Positions 23,163 through 35,424 of a DNA stretch of 64,000 nucleotides are shown piece by piece. How positions within the stretch are numbered: the first letter of the stretch is position 1; each line of letters opens with the position of its first letter. This DNA is from Ulota crispa (Eukaryota; Streptophyta; Bryopsida; Orthotrichales; Orthotrichaceae): NCBI GenBank assembly GCA_963920765.1, contig OY987247.1, positions 16,712,471 through 16,776,470 of the forward strand, written 5' to 3'. The position numbers and the translations under genes are program-made. The notes under the pieces were generated by a model. It saw nothing but the letters and a program-made list of their open reading frames with translations. It was not told the DNA's origin and made no database searches.

Positions 23163-23394
23163 CCCGTGAGCGCCTAAGAGACAATAATAGCTAGGTTAGC
23201 AAAAGTTTGACTAATGTCATCTCATTGCTCTTTTGGTGAGACCACCTCCAATCAAGCCCATCACGATGGAGATGCTTTCTACTAACAATCTGTATGGTCT
23301 AATCTTGTAGATTGTATTTTTTAGTCCACATGGGCACTTTGATTGCAAGTAGGTTGGGCTTTTTTGGTTCCAAGTCTAGGCGCTCAGGGACGCT
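23159..23394. mobile_element. Third TTAA-type element in the chain
   Basis: Begins TTAACCCGTGAGCGCCTA and ends TAGGCGCTCAGGGA. The right TTAA is lost where it meets the family A copy that follows. Confidence 0.5.
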
Positions 23395-23735
23395 AAAGGG
23401 GACAATTTTTGTCCTCTGGGCATTAAAAAAACACTCTTTGGACAAAAAATAGCAATTTTTTGTTTGATTTTTTTGTAAAAGTGAGCATAAACACATGGTC
23501 CATCATCAAAGGCAAAAAATTACCTCATTAGTTGCACTTACATCTTTTGGTAACTCAAATTGTGAAAAATTTCATAGTCACGGTGTTGGGTCCCAAGTTG
23601 CCCTTACTGAAATTTCCATGAGGCACTATTGACTTTTGCAACTTTTGAAAAATATACTTTAACCTCTGGGCACCATTGTAGATGTCACTGTACACAAGGC
23701 AGACACGGTAACCACCCCCAATGTTTAAGGACTAA
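23391..23735. mobile_element. Family A copy 3, inverted
   Basis: Reverse orientation of 2847-3215: the GGACAATTTTTGTCC hairpin is at the left and CCATGAGGCACTATTGACTT toward the right, ending near AAGGACTAA at 23735. Borders are decayed. Confidence 0.55.
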
Positions 23736-23802
23736 CAGTCAAGAGAGCAGCAAAGCATTTTTGGGCATTTTTTTTCATTCACAACCTCATTTCATTTTGA
23801 CA

Positions 23803-24120
23803 CTACATTATATACTGCATTTAGGTTGCATTAACCATTAGGTTGTTTTAACAATTAAGTTGTCTTACCTTAGAAAGTTACCTCACAAGTCATGGCTTGG
23901 CCACTTTAATGGACACACAGCTCTTTAGATATTAAAACATCACAAGATTTATGACCTAGATGTTGCTAAAAAAATTGCAACTTTGTTGTTGTTGCCAAGC
24001 CTTTTAAATTTTGTTTATTATAATAGTTGTTGATGAAAATTATTGTAGAACTTATAATTAATCATATAGTAAAACATCAAGAAATTAGTGCAAAGAACAT
24101 AAATGCAATATCCAATGTAG
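23803..24120. mobile_element. Family G MITE copy 2
   Basis: Left end CTACATTATATACTGCATTTAGGTTGC (positions 23803 onward) pairs with ATAAATGCAATATCCAATGTAG at the right. The interior has the family landmarks CATGGCTTGGCCAC and ATCAAGAAATTAGTG. Confidence 0.6.
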
Positions 24121-25079
24121 CTACTTTAACAATAGAGAGATTGAGTGAAGCAATGGATGAAGTTGCCAACTTTGAGCCCCTTGAGCTGAATTTTTTTGTT
24201 CTATGCAAAATCAAGGATTTGAGGCATTCATAATTACATGATGTTAGGTTTAGTCTTGCAAAATCTCAGATGCAATTGAGATATTTAACTTACTCCAAAT
24301 GAACCTGCAATACAAGGTGGTCAGAGAAAACAACTATACATTAGCCAATCTTTAGAAATTTCTTGCATAGTTAAAATTTGTTTTTTCATAAATCCAAATG
24401 GTGAAATGATGTAACCCCATATCTTCCACAAGCAAGATTGTTTTTGTAAGAACATTACTATAGCTTACATAGTTATGCAAATTCACGCTTTGCCACTATC
24501 CATGTTCTTCAAACCCCTTTCATGAATAAAGCAAGATAGAGTGGAAGATTGACTTCCTAAATGCCATCATGCTCAATAAAGAAAAAAGCGCTGTATTATT
24601 CCCATACTTCAACAATAAATTGCCAAACTTGTTTGGTTATTTATCTAAACACATCGTTAGTTGCTGAAAAAGTTCCTTACAACTGGCTAATATTGGCTTC
24701 CAAGAAATTCTAAACATAAAAAACTATAAATTAAAAAACCACTCTCACTTTTTCCATTTGTGGGTGAAGATTATCATGATATTTTTCAAAAAAACTCCTA
24801 TGGCCACACATGTATTTGCTATTGCAATTTTAGCAAAACATTTTAGGTTGTGTCTTGCCATCATTGCAAACTACACAATTTTTTCTCAAACCAAAGATTG
24901 AGGGATAATAATATACATTATGGCTTCTTAGTTTGTTGCAACCAATCATGTAATTTTTTTTGCTGCTGAAATTGGAGATGTATCATTGACCTCTGCCGCT
25001 CTTCATCATTCTTACTCTCATGAATTTACATGACAAACATGTTCACCATTGCCCATGTCTAGTAGGAAAAAAAAATAGC
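24121..25079. other. AT-rich intergenic DNA, nothing recognised
   Basis: No gene, paired termini or strong repeat structure seen. Confidence 0.4.
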
Positions 25080-25262
25080 ACTCCACCAGGTCCCTTGCTA
25101 GGTCTCCCCGCCAAAACCCACACCAAGACCTTCTTCAAAACCCTCTCCAAGACCCTCTCCAAAACCCTTGCCAAAACCTCCGCCAAAATCCCACCTAGAT
25201 CCCCACCAAAATTCCCGCCAAGACATACCAAGACCCCATGGCAAGACCTTCACCTAAACCCC
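25080..25262. repeat. Degenerate CCAAAACCCT-type tandem repeat
   Basis: A C-rich strand with about fifteen imperfect units of the form CCAAGACCCT or CCAAAACCCT. Both strands stay open (Lys-Thr-Leu-Ser or Val-Leu-Glu-Arg repeats) only because of the repeat. Confidence 0.6.
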
Positions 25263-25509
25263 CACTAAGATTATTATTGAAGCTAATTTTTGGGCAATTA
25301 TTTTTCTTGAATGTGCTTTGTTTGCTCCACGCTGCCTAAGTAATTTGCATCATTTCAAGCATCATAATTTTTTAATTGAGCATCTGATTGAAGGGGCTTT
25401 TTTTCATACAAATATATTCATTGTATGCACCTTGTCTCCAAATTTCATAAACATCCAACTCAAATTGACTTCATAGGAACCTACCCAAATTTTCAATTGT
25501 TTGTTCAAC

Positions 25510-25533
25510 GGACCATTGTCCTTTAGGGGTTAA
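25510..25533. mobile_element. Solo right end of a family B-like element
   Basis: GGACCATTGTCCTTTAGGGGTTAA matches the family B terminus, including the GGACCATTGTCC hairpin. The left end was not found. Confidence 0.4.
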
Positions 25534-25964
25534 AGATTATGATACCTTGTTTGTAAGGTCAAAGTGGAAAAGTTCCACTATTTCACATGCCAATGAATGT
25601 AAAAGTTTAGAAATTTACCATTGAAAGGTTGAATTTGGGACTTTTAAATTCACAATTGGATCCACAAACCTAGATTTAAATAAAACCTAGATTTAAATAA
25701 AGAACCTCAGATGGGAATAAAAGTGACCAACTCCAAAATAGAGACAAATTCTTACTTTTTATCCTTGTTTGCAATATAGTGATTTTTTTACCCTGTCCCC
25801 TCAAACGAGGTGTTGAAGTATAGTGAGTTTTAGTGAAATCCCAAGTTTGAGAACCCACGTAAGCTTCTGTGTTGATTAGAATACATAAAACATAATTTCA
25901 GGATTGAGTTTCGTAGCCATATCAAGAAAACCGAAAAAGAACCGAAAAAGAACAGATTGCTTCT

Positions 25965-26255
25965 CTACTATCCATAACATTCAGTAGCTTGAAGAAGTTT
26001 GAAGAGAGGTTGCCTTTCCCTCTCTCCAGGTATCATCCACAAACTTCATCATGACTATATATATATAAAATAATAATTTTTTGACACGTCTGTCCTCCTG
26101 GACGTGTGTGCACTGCACTAAGCCTCCCTTTCATAAACTTTGACAAATCCAACCAAGTGTCCCATAGCTAAAGAAGGGTGTGGAATATTCCACACTATTT
26201 CATCCAAGTGGATGGAATGGTGTGAAATATTCCACACCATTCTCTTTGGAAAGAG
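25965..26255. repeat. Repeat family M copy 1
   Basis: Shared with 49705-49955: ATAACATTCA, GAGAGGTTGCCTTTC, CAGGTATCAT, CTTTCATAAACT and GAAGGGTGTGG occur in the same order. The right part holds GTGGAATATTCCACAC, a self-complementary box. Ends are not defined. Confidence 0.5.
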
Positions 26256-26273
26256 GGCAACCTTTACTAGTAC

Positions 26274-26602
26274 TAAGGTAGACGGCTCTGAAATCATTCG
26301 GGTATTGAAATCGTCCCTTTTCTTAAATGTGCACTATATGTACTTGTTGTTTTTTATTGGTTTTAGAAATGTACAAGTAGAGTACATTTGAGGAAGGTAA
26401 TAGTTTTAGAGCCCCATGCACTTCAACTTCAAAATTTTATAGCTATGTCCACAAAGCTTCAAAAAATATGAAACAACTTGTGTTAGATGCCAATTCCTCT
26501 TGTCTTTCAAGGAAAATTTACTGAAAAATATTTCAAAAAGTTTCACCTCCCCAAAATCCAGTTTCAGCCCTTAGAAGGACGGTTTCAGAGCCTCCTACCT
26601 TA
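26274..26602. mobile_element. Family L MITE copy 1 (inverted relative to the others)
   Basis: Ends TAAGGTAGACGGCTCTGAAA and TTTCAGAGCCTCCTACCTTA are inverted. Copies at 35731-36060 and 58992-59327 share interior segments such as CTTTCAAGGAAAATTTACTG (or its complement). About 330 bp each. Confidence 0.7.
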
Positions 26603-28150
26603 CTGAATGTTATGTCCAGCTTATGACTCTTGTATGTTAACGTACTTATTGTCCGCCAGCTGTCAGAGCCTCAATGGGTTAATACTTTCTGTGGTGGTAT
26701 GAAAGGGCTCGTGTCAGTCCGTCATTGGATCAATGGAGTTTAGACCTTGTAACTTACTGTAGGTAATTGACTGTAGGCGCATCCAGTCCTCGTTCTTGCT
26801 TGGCTGGCAAAATTTCTTTCCACATCCATTTTCCCAAGAGCAAACAAGATATGTACTTTATACAAACCAAACTCACCATGCTTTGAGACCATGTGTCAAT
26901 GCATGAGAGAGTTATATTCAATGATTCTACAATTCCCAAGTGGATAAGATGGAAATCTAAGCTTGAGGCAAGTTCTTTTCAACTTTTGGAAGATCTATAT
27001 TTAATCTTTAGCGCAAAACCTCATGAATCAATGTGATTCAAGAATTTTCAAAAGACCGAGACACTTGTGTCGAAAAATCAATTACAAATGAGTGGATAGG
27101 ATTTGGGTGTTCAAAAATGAATTTACAAATGAAGGAATAGGACGATTTAAAACTCAAAGTGTATTCAAAATCAAACACTAAGAAATTTAAGTAGTAAGTA
27201 TATACTCAAATGACAAATGCTCAACACTAGTTGCGGGTTGCTCAACTCTCAACCCTTTAACAACCAAGCGACCATACTTTGGAGAGTAGATTTTGGCCTT
27301 TAGAGTAAAATCGCTCAACATCTTGGAAATTGGTCTTGAAGAATGTTTGTTCTTTTAAGAATTTTGCATCCTACTAAAAAAATGATAATGGAATTGGGTA
27401 TGTGAGTTGACAAATATTGATGTTTATACAACATAGTTTCAAAATATGTATCTATTTTTATTCAAAGATGGATCAAAGCAATAACACGATACATCAAATA
27501 TCCAAGAAGAATGCTACATTTCAATTGAGCCGTCCTAAAAATTATCAAATTTCTTAAGAAATAAGCTTGTTTTGTTTCTCTATGCAATAGATGTTTAATT
27601 GTAGTATTTGAATATTTATTGAAATGGTGTTGTCATTTCATTTAAAAGAAATTGTTGTCCTACATTTAAGACCAATTCTTCAATGTTTTCACGGATTGGA
27701 TTTTCATGGTATTTATCAAATTTCTTGTAGAGCCATTTTGGGGTAGCAAATAAAGTGGTGTTGTAGACCCTTTTTGTCCATTTAGCTACACCTTGTGATT
27801 GCTATTTTTATCCATTTTGTGTGAAAATGGTCTTGTTGGAAAGATGGAAAACCCTGACTTTTTAGAAATGTAATGCTCTTTTGAAGCAAAGCTCCCATGA
27901 AGTGATAACATTCAAAACCACACAAGCATGAAACCATAAATTTTCTTGCTATGTCTAACTCAATCATTATAGTATTTCACCTTCTACAATAGATATGGTT
28001 GAAATTTTAATAATTTACAACAAACAAGGTGTTATTCTCATTCATACAATTGGATTATTCAAGTTAGGTCCATACTTATTTCAATTGTGCATCTAAGTTT
28101 ACCACCCTTGTTTTGCCCTTGTTTTTTTAGTGAAAATGTGTGTGGTCCTT
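26603..28150. other. AT-rich intergenic DNA, nothing recognised
   Basis: No gene or clear element. A weak TTAA with GGGTTAA occurs at about 26677-26683 without a partner. Confidence 0.4.
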
Positions 28151-28151
28151 A

Positions 28152-28410
28152 ACATTAGCAAAATTCTGAGCCCTCTAGAAGGCCCTTATGAATGCGTGTC
28201 AGCTACATAACGGAGGTAAAAAAAAACAATAGTTTTTTTTTTTTTTAATTTTTTTTTTAATTTTTTTTTTTTTTACTGATTTGTACATGGTTTGTACATT
28301 GTGTCATCTGATTTGACTATGTGACAGAGGTCATATCTGACATCTGAAATTTTCTCTATATGCACATTGGGCACGGAATCATAAGGGCCCTCTAGAGGGC
28401 TCAAATTTCT
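28152..28410. mobile_element. Foldback MITE with an A/T-rich core
   Basis: Left TGAGCCCTCTAGAAGGCCCT and right AGGGCCCTCTAGAGGGCTCA are inverted. The core 28217-28275 is almost pure T and A. Confidence 0.6.
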
Positions 28411-28413
28411 CCT

Positions 28414-29349
28414 AATGACCCCTAAATGCCCAAGGGTGTTTTTCTTGTTTTCAGAAGGTAGTTTTGAAGTTTTTGAATTGTCCTTGCAAGATCATTATTA
28501 AACATCAAAACAAAATAGTAACTATTGAATCTTGAACTTCAAAGTTTCTAGATGGCACTACCCAAAAAGAATCCAAAACAGCCGCATAGATTTCAAGATA
28601 TTTGTGATTGAATGATGATGAGTATGGAATTTTTTGCTTTTTTGGAGCTGCCCAAAACTTCTAATGTAAATTGGTGACTTTTGGATACAAAATTGGGAAA
28701 CAACCACTTAGGACGTTTTAGTGTTTATTGTTGTTACTTCAAAACCAATGGCCCCTCTTCCAAATCCATGACCACAATTTCACAAATGAGCCTGCAATAC
28801 AACTGTCAAAATGCAACCGTCTAATACAAAGAAAAATTTCAGTTTCAATTATTGACCAAAAATCATTATGAATGAAAGAGTTTTCAATGGTAAATAGATT
28901 CTAGTAATTAGTATAACAAAGACATTCCAAGTGAAATTAGTCCAAAAGCACTTTTAGATTTTGTTAGATGTCAAAATTTCAAAAAAATGGCCCTTACTGC
29001 CCAAGGGAGTGCCCAAGAGAAATCTTCACCTTTTGCTCAACTTGATGCCCGTCTTTTCATTGTGGCAACTTCTCATAGGCTCTGTGATACTATTCACAAC
29101 ACTATTCATGACACTATTCACGACACTATTCATGATAGAAAATATATGCTTGTAGTTAACCTTCCGCCAAAAATAAATAGAATAAGACATGGAGGAAGTT
29201 GGATTTGAACGCTGAAGCTAACTTCAGCACGCAATTTTTCCAAAAAAACAAACCAGAAAAAAATAGAATATGTGCCTTCAACAAGGTTTCAAAATTTCCT
29301 AAAAATTTTTGAACACCAGATTCTGGTGCCTTGGACATTTAGGGGTTAA
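28414..29349. mobile_element. TTAA-type element, right end intact
   Basis: Left end ACCCCTAAATGCCCAAGG has lost its TTAA; the right end GCCTTGGACATTTAGGGGTTAA is intact. A subterminal hairpin CACCAGATTCTGGTG precedes the right end, the same string as at the left of 4558-5330. It contains the small tandem repeat at 29089-29136. Confidence 0.55.
29089..29136. repeat. 12-bp tandem repeat, four units
   Basis: Units of the form ACTATTCATGAC/ACTATTCACGAC follow one another four times. Confidence 0.7.
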
Positions 29350-29813
29350 AAGGATCAATCATCAACACTACGGCCTTGATTTTAAAATCTATCATTTAGT
29401 TCTGAATTCTTGTAACTTTTGCATACAACGATCAAAATGCCAATTTATGAAATTTGTTTAAATTGAGAAGGAATTTGCCTATGTGTGAATAAATACTTAT
29501 TCTCTGCTAGTATACAATCACGGTTGTCAAAAAAGTATGCTTGAATACAGGTACCTAAATCTTGGAAAGTTTCCTGACGAAAATGAATGTAAAACTAAAA
29601 ATTCCAACTTTATATAGGTATTGGTCCTAGAAGGATGTACGCTAAGTCAAAATGTTTCCTTGATAATAAATGTGTGATAATAGAATATAGTTTTGCAAGT
29701 TTTCCTTTTCTAGGTTACCTAAAAGATCACCAAATTAAAGGTGAGGTCATACTAATAGACAACAAAACACATGTGTGTTTAAAAGTATTAATAGGAAATG
29801 AAAAGATTTTTAG

Positions 29814-30751
29814 TTAGCCCCTAAAGGACCATTGTTCCCTAGAGGGACAAATGGGACTTCGGGCATGTATCTATAACTAAATCAATTTTTGTAAAGTTTT
29901 GAAATTTTTGAGGAAGGTGTGCAATTCAAAGATGTATGTATACATCTAATTTTTTCTTCATTCCGACATTTATTGAAGAGGTTGTGCATGAATTTCTTAA
30001 CAATAGGGGAGGATAGGTAGTCCGGGCAGCCCATAAAAACTTGTTTGAAAATTTCATTTAAAAAAATAAAAATCTAAAATTAATTCTTTTTAGACTTATG
30101 TATATATAGGAAGCTTTGAATCATTCAATTTTGATTAATGACTAAGAAGTTTTAGTTTGCGGGTAGGTATGTTACTCTTAAACCTCCATGCCTTTTGCCC
30201 CTTGTAAAACTTGGTGCTTTAATTCTTTTTTGATTTAAAAAAGAAGAAGTTGTAGTAGACCAAGATTCTTTGGTTTTCACCATTTGGATTAAAGTAATTC
30301 AGATTTTTGAATTTTACATAAATCCTCCAATTTTGCCTAGTGTATAAGAAAATTCATGGCCTTATGGCATTGCAAGATTTTACAAAGTATGATTTACACC
30401 TCCAATTCATTTGAAAATTCTCCCACATTTACCTAACTTGGTCTTCTACATGGAAAAATAAATAAACCTCAACTTTGCATAGAGCAATTTTATTAATATA
30501 TGAGCAATCAAAAACTTCTGAATTTTTTGGGCAGCAAAAAAAAAACTTTTTTTTGCACTTCCAATATCTCACTCCTCTTCATCTAAAATGAGCTAATTTT
30601 TTTCCGGCAGGTACCTCCCATAGTCTAGGGCAAGACCGTCTGTTTGAATTTTCAAAATAACTTTTTTTCCTACCTTTCTACTCAGTCCCCAAAAATGACC
30701 GTTTTCAGTGATTTTCAGAGAAAAATGGGCTTCGTCCGCTCTAGGGATTAA
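29814..30751. mobile_element. TTAA-bounded element, family B
   Basis: Begins TTAGCCCCTAAAGGACC and ends CTCTAGGGATTAA. A subterminal box GTTCCCTAGAGGGACAA follows the left end. About 938 bp. It is the inverse of 36833-37771: AAGGACC and GGGCATG boxes at its left match the right of that copy. Confidence 0.65.
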
Positions 30752-31399
30752 GGTATGCCGGTAGCGATTCACATTAAACTTAACCACTGAATTGAGATTT
30801 TTTGCATTTACGGTTGGGATAATGCACTTGCAAACAGGACGCTATAAGTTCTGTAACATTGCAATTTGTTAGGTTGAGGGAGACCAACAATTGAAAACTA
30901 GTTTCAATCAACTTATGGGGTGCTCGTAGTACCAACATATTCAAGGAGCATTGCTTGGTACTTTTAGGGCCGCTTTACGCTAGGAGTGAAGGCCAAGAAA
31001 CCTTGGGCTAAACTAACCAATATTTCAGCCCAAATGACTTCAAGAACATCCCCAAGTTTTCATTATAATATGAGTATAATATGGGCCTATTCTCTTGTGT
31101 GTAAAATCTCAAAGGTCAAAAAATTGACGTCACTAGAGTAAACTTTGAAATTTTTGAGAAGAAATGGATCAAAGAAAAAGGGATTAGGGACAGTCATATA
31201 TATTTTGATTTCATCCTATAGGGTTGATAATCTCAAGGGAATGTTTTGAAATTCAAATAAATTTAGTTCATTGTAATCTAACAATGGGCTTGCAGTCAAG
31301 TGGCTTTCCATTTTTGGAAAACTCAATTTCTGAATTTGGGACAATGTTAGATCTTTTTTTTTTAATATTAAAATGTATCTTGAATTTTTGACCTTGATT
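30752..31399. other. No gene; one unpaired transposon end
   Basis: TTTAGGGCCGCTTTACGCTAGG at about 30959 matches the left end of the element at 31401, but no partner was found. Confidence 0.35.
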
Positions 31400-31400
31400 C

Positions 31401-32632
31401 TTAGGGCCGCTTTACTCTATGGTGCAAAAGTGCTCTGGTTAGTCAAGAAGTTTTGGCCAAGACATGGAATTTCAACTTGGAATTTCAAGCCACCTATGGG
31501 ATATGGGACAAGATGGAAAGATAATAAAACAATGAAAGAAGTCTTGACTGGTTGTAGGTGTTAACACTAAGCAAAGAAGTTTCTTGGTCAACTTCACAAA
31601 TTGAAGTTCATTGGACAACTTTACCGAGGGAATTTTTTTGCAGGTCATAATAAAGAAATTGTAATCCCAACAAAACTCCCCATAAGTACATTTTGAGGTT
31701 GTAGTTACCTATAGGAAGAAGCTGCAAGAAATTAGCCATTTTCCTTTTGGAGATATTAAAAAAAAAATCTTCCTTTTGGAAACCAGTATGTATAGGCTTA
31801 TCATAAAATTAGAATAAATTTAATTAGTTGAAATTTAAACCTTAAAAAAAATAGTTTTTTTCAAATTAGTCTTAATTTTGTTAGTATTGAATAATAAGTC
31901 AATACAAAAAAATCAGATATTAAAATTATTCATAATATGGAATTTCCTTTAAATTGTTAAAAATACCAAGAATTTAAAAGAACAAATAATATCTAAGTTT
32001 AACAAAAAAAACTTCATCAAAAAACCAAATTAAGAATAAATCTGTCTCTTTTCTAAATATTGGAAATTTTGAAAAATGTAAATAATAGAAAACAAGAAAA
32101 AGGCAACAAAATAACTATTGGTCTTGACACAAAACTCTTCATAGCACCTCCACACAAGTTAACATCTCACTATAATTTTAAACCTCTAAAATAGAAATCT
32201 CCCAAACATTGACATTTTAAAACACTTCAAAGTGAAAGAGAACTCTAGTTGGTGCACTTGCACTACCAAGAACATTATAATGTGAACGAGAAAAAGGCAG
32301 AAAGTCGGGTAATAAAATTCAAACTAAAAGAAACCCTTAATTGCATGGTTGAGATGCCACAATGAAAGACAATAAATGAGGTTGGAGTTCTCCGGAGGCC
32401 AAGTTTCTTGTCCGCAGGTTGAGGCTGGGCAAGAAAATTGACCTCAAGATAATTCCTCTAACCAAATAGGTTGCCACATAAGCATCCATGCTTGAAGTTA
32501 TCCATTGGACAAGTCTTGGCTGTAGCGTAAACCCAATTTGGTGAAGAATGAAACTTCCTCCTATCACATTGCTCCATTTATCTAAAATCTTTGATTAGTG
32601 TTCTTCTCCACCCTAGTGTAAAATGGCCCTTA
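31401..32632. mobile_element. Element of about 1.2 kb with TAGGGCC-type ends
   Basis: Left TTAGGGCCGCTTTACTCTA and right TAGTGTAAAATGGCCCTTA are inverted. No transposase frame. The AGGGCC start is hAT-like, but no 8-bp duplication could be confirmed. Confidence 0.45.
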
Positions 32633-32669
32633 GTGTAAAAACCTTGAAGTTTAAAGAATTCACCAATTA

Positions 32670-33236
32670 AATACTAGCATTAGTTGTGTCGAAGGCTAAA
32701 AACCAGCCCAACTTTGGCCAAAGGTCAAGAGGCCATCGGTTTCCGTCAATTGAATTGCAAGAAACCAAGAGTTTGGCCTCTTGGCCCTTCACACGAGAGG
32801 CCAAAGTCCAAATGCCATCATCCTCCAAATGCCTACATGGCAGCACTTTATCAACTAAAGCGACAACCTCTCAAGAAAAGTTTGGGTCAAACAAAAATGG
32901 AGATCCAAACTATGGTTGAGAGGCCATCAATTTTTTTTCACAAAATAATCAAAAGTCAATAAGATCTTGGCAATTAGATTTGAAAGGTCTAATAAATGTT
33001 ATGACTTTGGACTTTTAGTTTGGCATTTGGAAGCTTCACACTATATTCATTCAAGTTGAGAGGACCTGGAAGTTCATTGCCAAAAGTTTGGCTTTTGGAC
33101 TCGGCCTTTGGAGGCTTCACACTAAAGGCGGCCGAAGGTGCCAAAAACATTATTTTGCTGCCTATTTTCAGCCCATTTCTTTAGCCTCTCAACAAAGTTT
33201 GACCACTCAATTCCATGGCCTCTCAACTTGGTCAGC
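32670..33236. repeat. Sequence with repeated GAGGCCA boxes
   Basis: GAGGCCA or its complement TGGCCTC recurs about seven times. Short plus-strand frames are open, but none shows a domain. Nature unknown. Confidence 0.3.
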
Positions 33237-33684
33237 CATAGTGCAGGCCTATTTAATTTATGTTTTTTTAAAATAAATGCATAAATTACCAAATTATCCC
33301 TCAAAGATGTGCACAAATTAAGCCCACTGGTTCCCTAGAAAAAAAAATTGCACTTGACATATGCCACATGATAGTCACTATGCAACCTTTGTGGTGGCAA
33401 GGCCACCATGTTCCTTAGCATGGCCACAGTTGAATCTGATTTCTCTATTCTTAAACTTTCAAAAGAAGAGCATTGTAAATTGCTGACTGACCTCTTGCTT
33501 GAGGGGGTGTTACAATGCAAACAATTTAATGCTTGGTCAGGGTTAATATAATATCAAATATGCAAACATAAAAAATAAATTTGTTAATTTATGAAAAAAT
33601 AGAAATTAACTTTCGTGATGTGCATAAATTGGGCCAATTTGTTAGTTTATGACAAAATCTAAATTAAAGAGGCCTGCTATAGTG
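33237..33684. mobile_element. Foldback MITE
   Basis: Left CATAGTGCAGGCCTATTTAA and right TTAAAGAGGCCTGCTATAGTG are inverted, and inner arms pair (GATGTGCACAAATTAAGCCC against GATGTGCATAAATTGGGCC read inverted). Confidence 0.5.
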
Positions 33685-33795
33685 TGAAAAGTCCCTTTAG
33701 TATGTTGTCAACCTATTCAAGTTGCAATTTTTTTGGTGATAACCTAAAACTATACAAGTATGATGAAAATTTTGGCCATTTTTTCCAAAAATGAC

Positions 33796-34195
33796 TAAGG
33801 TAGGCGCACCCATAAGCGTGAAAATAAAGGTTTTGGAGTAGGTAAAACAATTGACTAGCTTTGAAAAAAATACTGGAAGTTAGGAAGTGCAAACCAAAAA
33901 TATTGGTATCAATTTCAAGTTTCCAACTACAAGCATTTGTTCACAAATATTTTTCAAAGTCCAAAATCATTGAAATTGTAGGAACCATGTGTAAGAGATG
34001 CTAAAAACAAGGCTTGTTGGTTCTTAGATAGTGAAATGGGTACTCAAAACCATCATGCCAGTCACCCATAACCATCACTTTGTCACTCACAACTATCACT
34101 TAATTACCCATAATCATTTGATTTATATTTGTTAGTCCGTGACAATGTCAGGGAACGCCCATGGAGGCATGACAGGGATGGGTGCGCCTACCTTA
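33796..34195. mobile_element. Family P element copy 1, 400 bp
   Basis: Inverted ends TAAGGTAGGCGCACCCAT and ATGGGTGCGCCTACCTTA, a perfect 18-bp pair. The interior (CAAAGTCCAAAATCA, GAGATGCTAAAAA) is shared with the split copy at 50044-51420. Confidence 0.7.
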
Positions 34196-34441
34196 ATCAT
34201 GATATACTACGGTAAGTACAAGTGTAAAACTTTTATGAGAATGAATAACCAGCACATGCCAATGAAAAACCGTTTCAAAGTGAAAAATGCCGGATTTTTA
34301 ACTGGTGAATCTAATAAATTTCTCTTCAAACGGTGTTTCAAAATTCAAACTACCGGTACCCTGCTTGAGATTCTCTTTAGGTCACGAATCTTTCTCGGGT
34401 TGCGAGAAAACAGTGACTTGGCTTTTTGGGCTCATGGAAGT

Positions 34442-34725
34442 CTACACTGACTTGCATTTAGGTTGCCTTGACAATTAGGTTCATGGCTCATCACTAGGCC
34501 ACTTGGATGTGCATGCAACTCTCTAAAAATCTGAATTTCCCATGGTTTATGACTTGGAAGTTGTCAATTTGTTGTTCCGGAGCCTTGTTGTTGTTGTTAG
34601 ATCTTTTAAAAGTTGTTTATAGCAATTATTCTTGATGAAGATTATTATAACAACACTAAATATTTAAATAGTGTAAAACATCAAAAAATTAGTGCGGGCC
34701 AACCTAAATGCAATATTCAGTGTAG
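34442..34725. mobile_element. Family G MITE copy 3
   Basis: Left CTACACTGACTTGCATTTAG and right CTAAATGCAATATTCAGTGTAG are inverted. The sequence just after it (34726-34805) is repeated after copy 4. Confidence 0.65.
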
Positions 34726-34876
34726 CATTTCTTGAGATTCAACGTCAATCAAACCTGTGCAACTTTCTACACAGCAAACCTCTCAAAGTTCATATAATTA
34801 TTGTGATTGCCATTATTCTAAAAAAATTATAAATCTTACATGTTTCAATAAAACTTTGTAAAGTTATTTCAGAGAG

Positions 34877-35350
34877 CTACACCAAATAATGCATTTAGGT
34901 TGCCTTATACTACAAAGGAGCAATGTCAATTAGGACATTTTTTGTTAATTGGATCACCTTGATTGAAGTTCTTTTTTGTCAATTCAAACATGTTTTTGTC
35001 AAATTTTGTCAATTTGGATATTTTAGTCAATTCGGACGTGGCACTGCAAACAATTTTCTTGTAGTTAACAATTAAGTTGCCTTACCTATCCATATTTTTA
35101 TAACAGAAACTCATCATTGGCCACCTAGAGGGGCATGCAACTCTCTTTATGCTATAATAACTCTTGGTTTTGTGTAAAGTTATAACTTCTCTTTAGCTTT
35201 GGCACTTGCTGCTGAGCCCAACCTCAGCTTGCTTCTTCCACTATTTATCACAGTAATTATTGACAAAAGCTATTGTAGTCTTGGTAAAGATTTAAATGGT
35301 GTGGAATGTCAAGAATTAGTGGGGTAACCTAAATGCACTATTTGGTGTAG
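34877..35350. mobile_element. Family G MITE copy 4
   Basis: Left CTACACCAAATAATGCATTT and right AAATGCACTATTTGGTGTAG are inverted. An extra stretch at about 34920-35060, rich in GTCAATT repeats, is not in the other copies. Confidence 0.65.
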
Positions 35351-35424
35351 CAGTTCTTGAGATTACAAGCCAATCAAACTTGTGCAACTTATTGCTTAAC
35401 AAACCCCCCAAAGTTCATATAATC

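Noticed and set aside
25020..25268. Lys-Thr-rich open frame
   Set aside because: It is the translation of a degenerate tandem repeat.
26667..26684. Isolated GGGTTAA taken as a transposon end
   Set aside because: The adjacent bases do not match any family terminus well and no partner exists.
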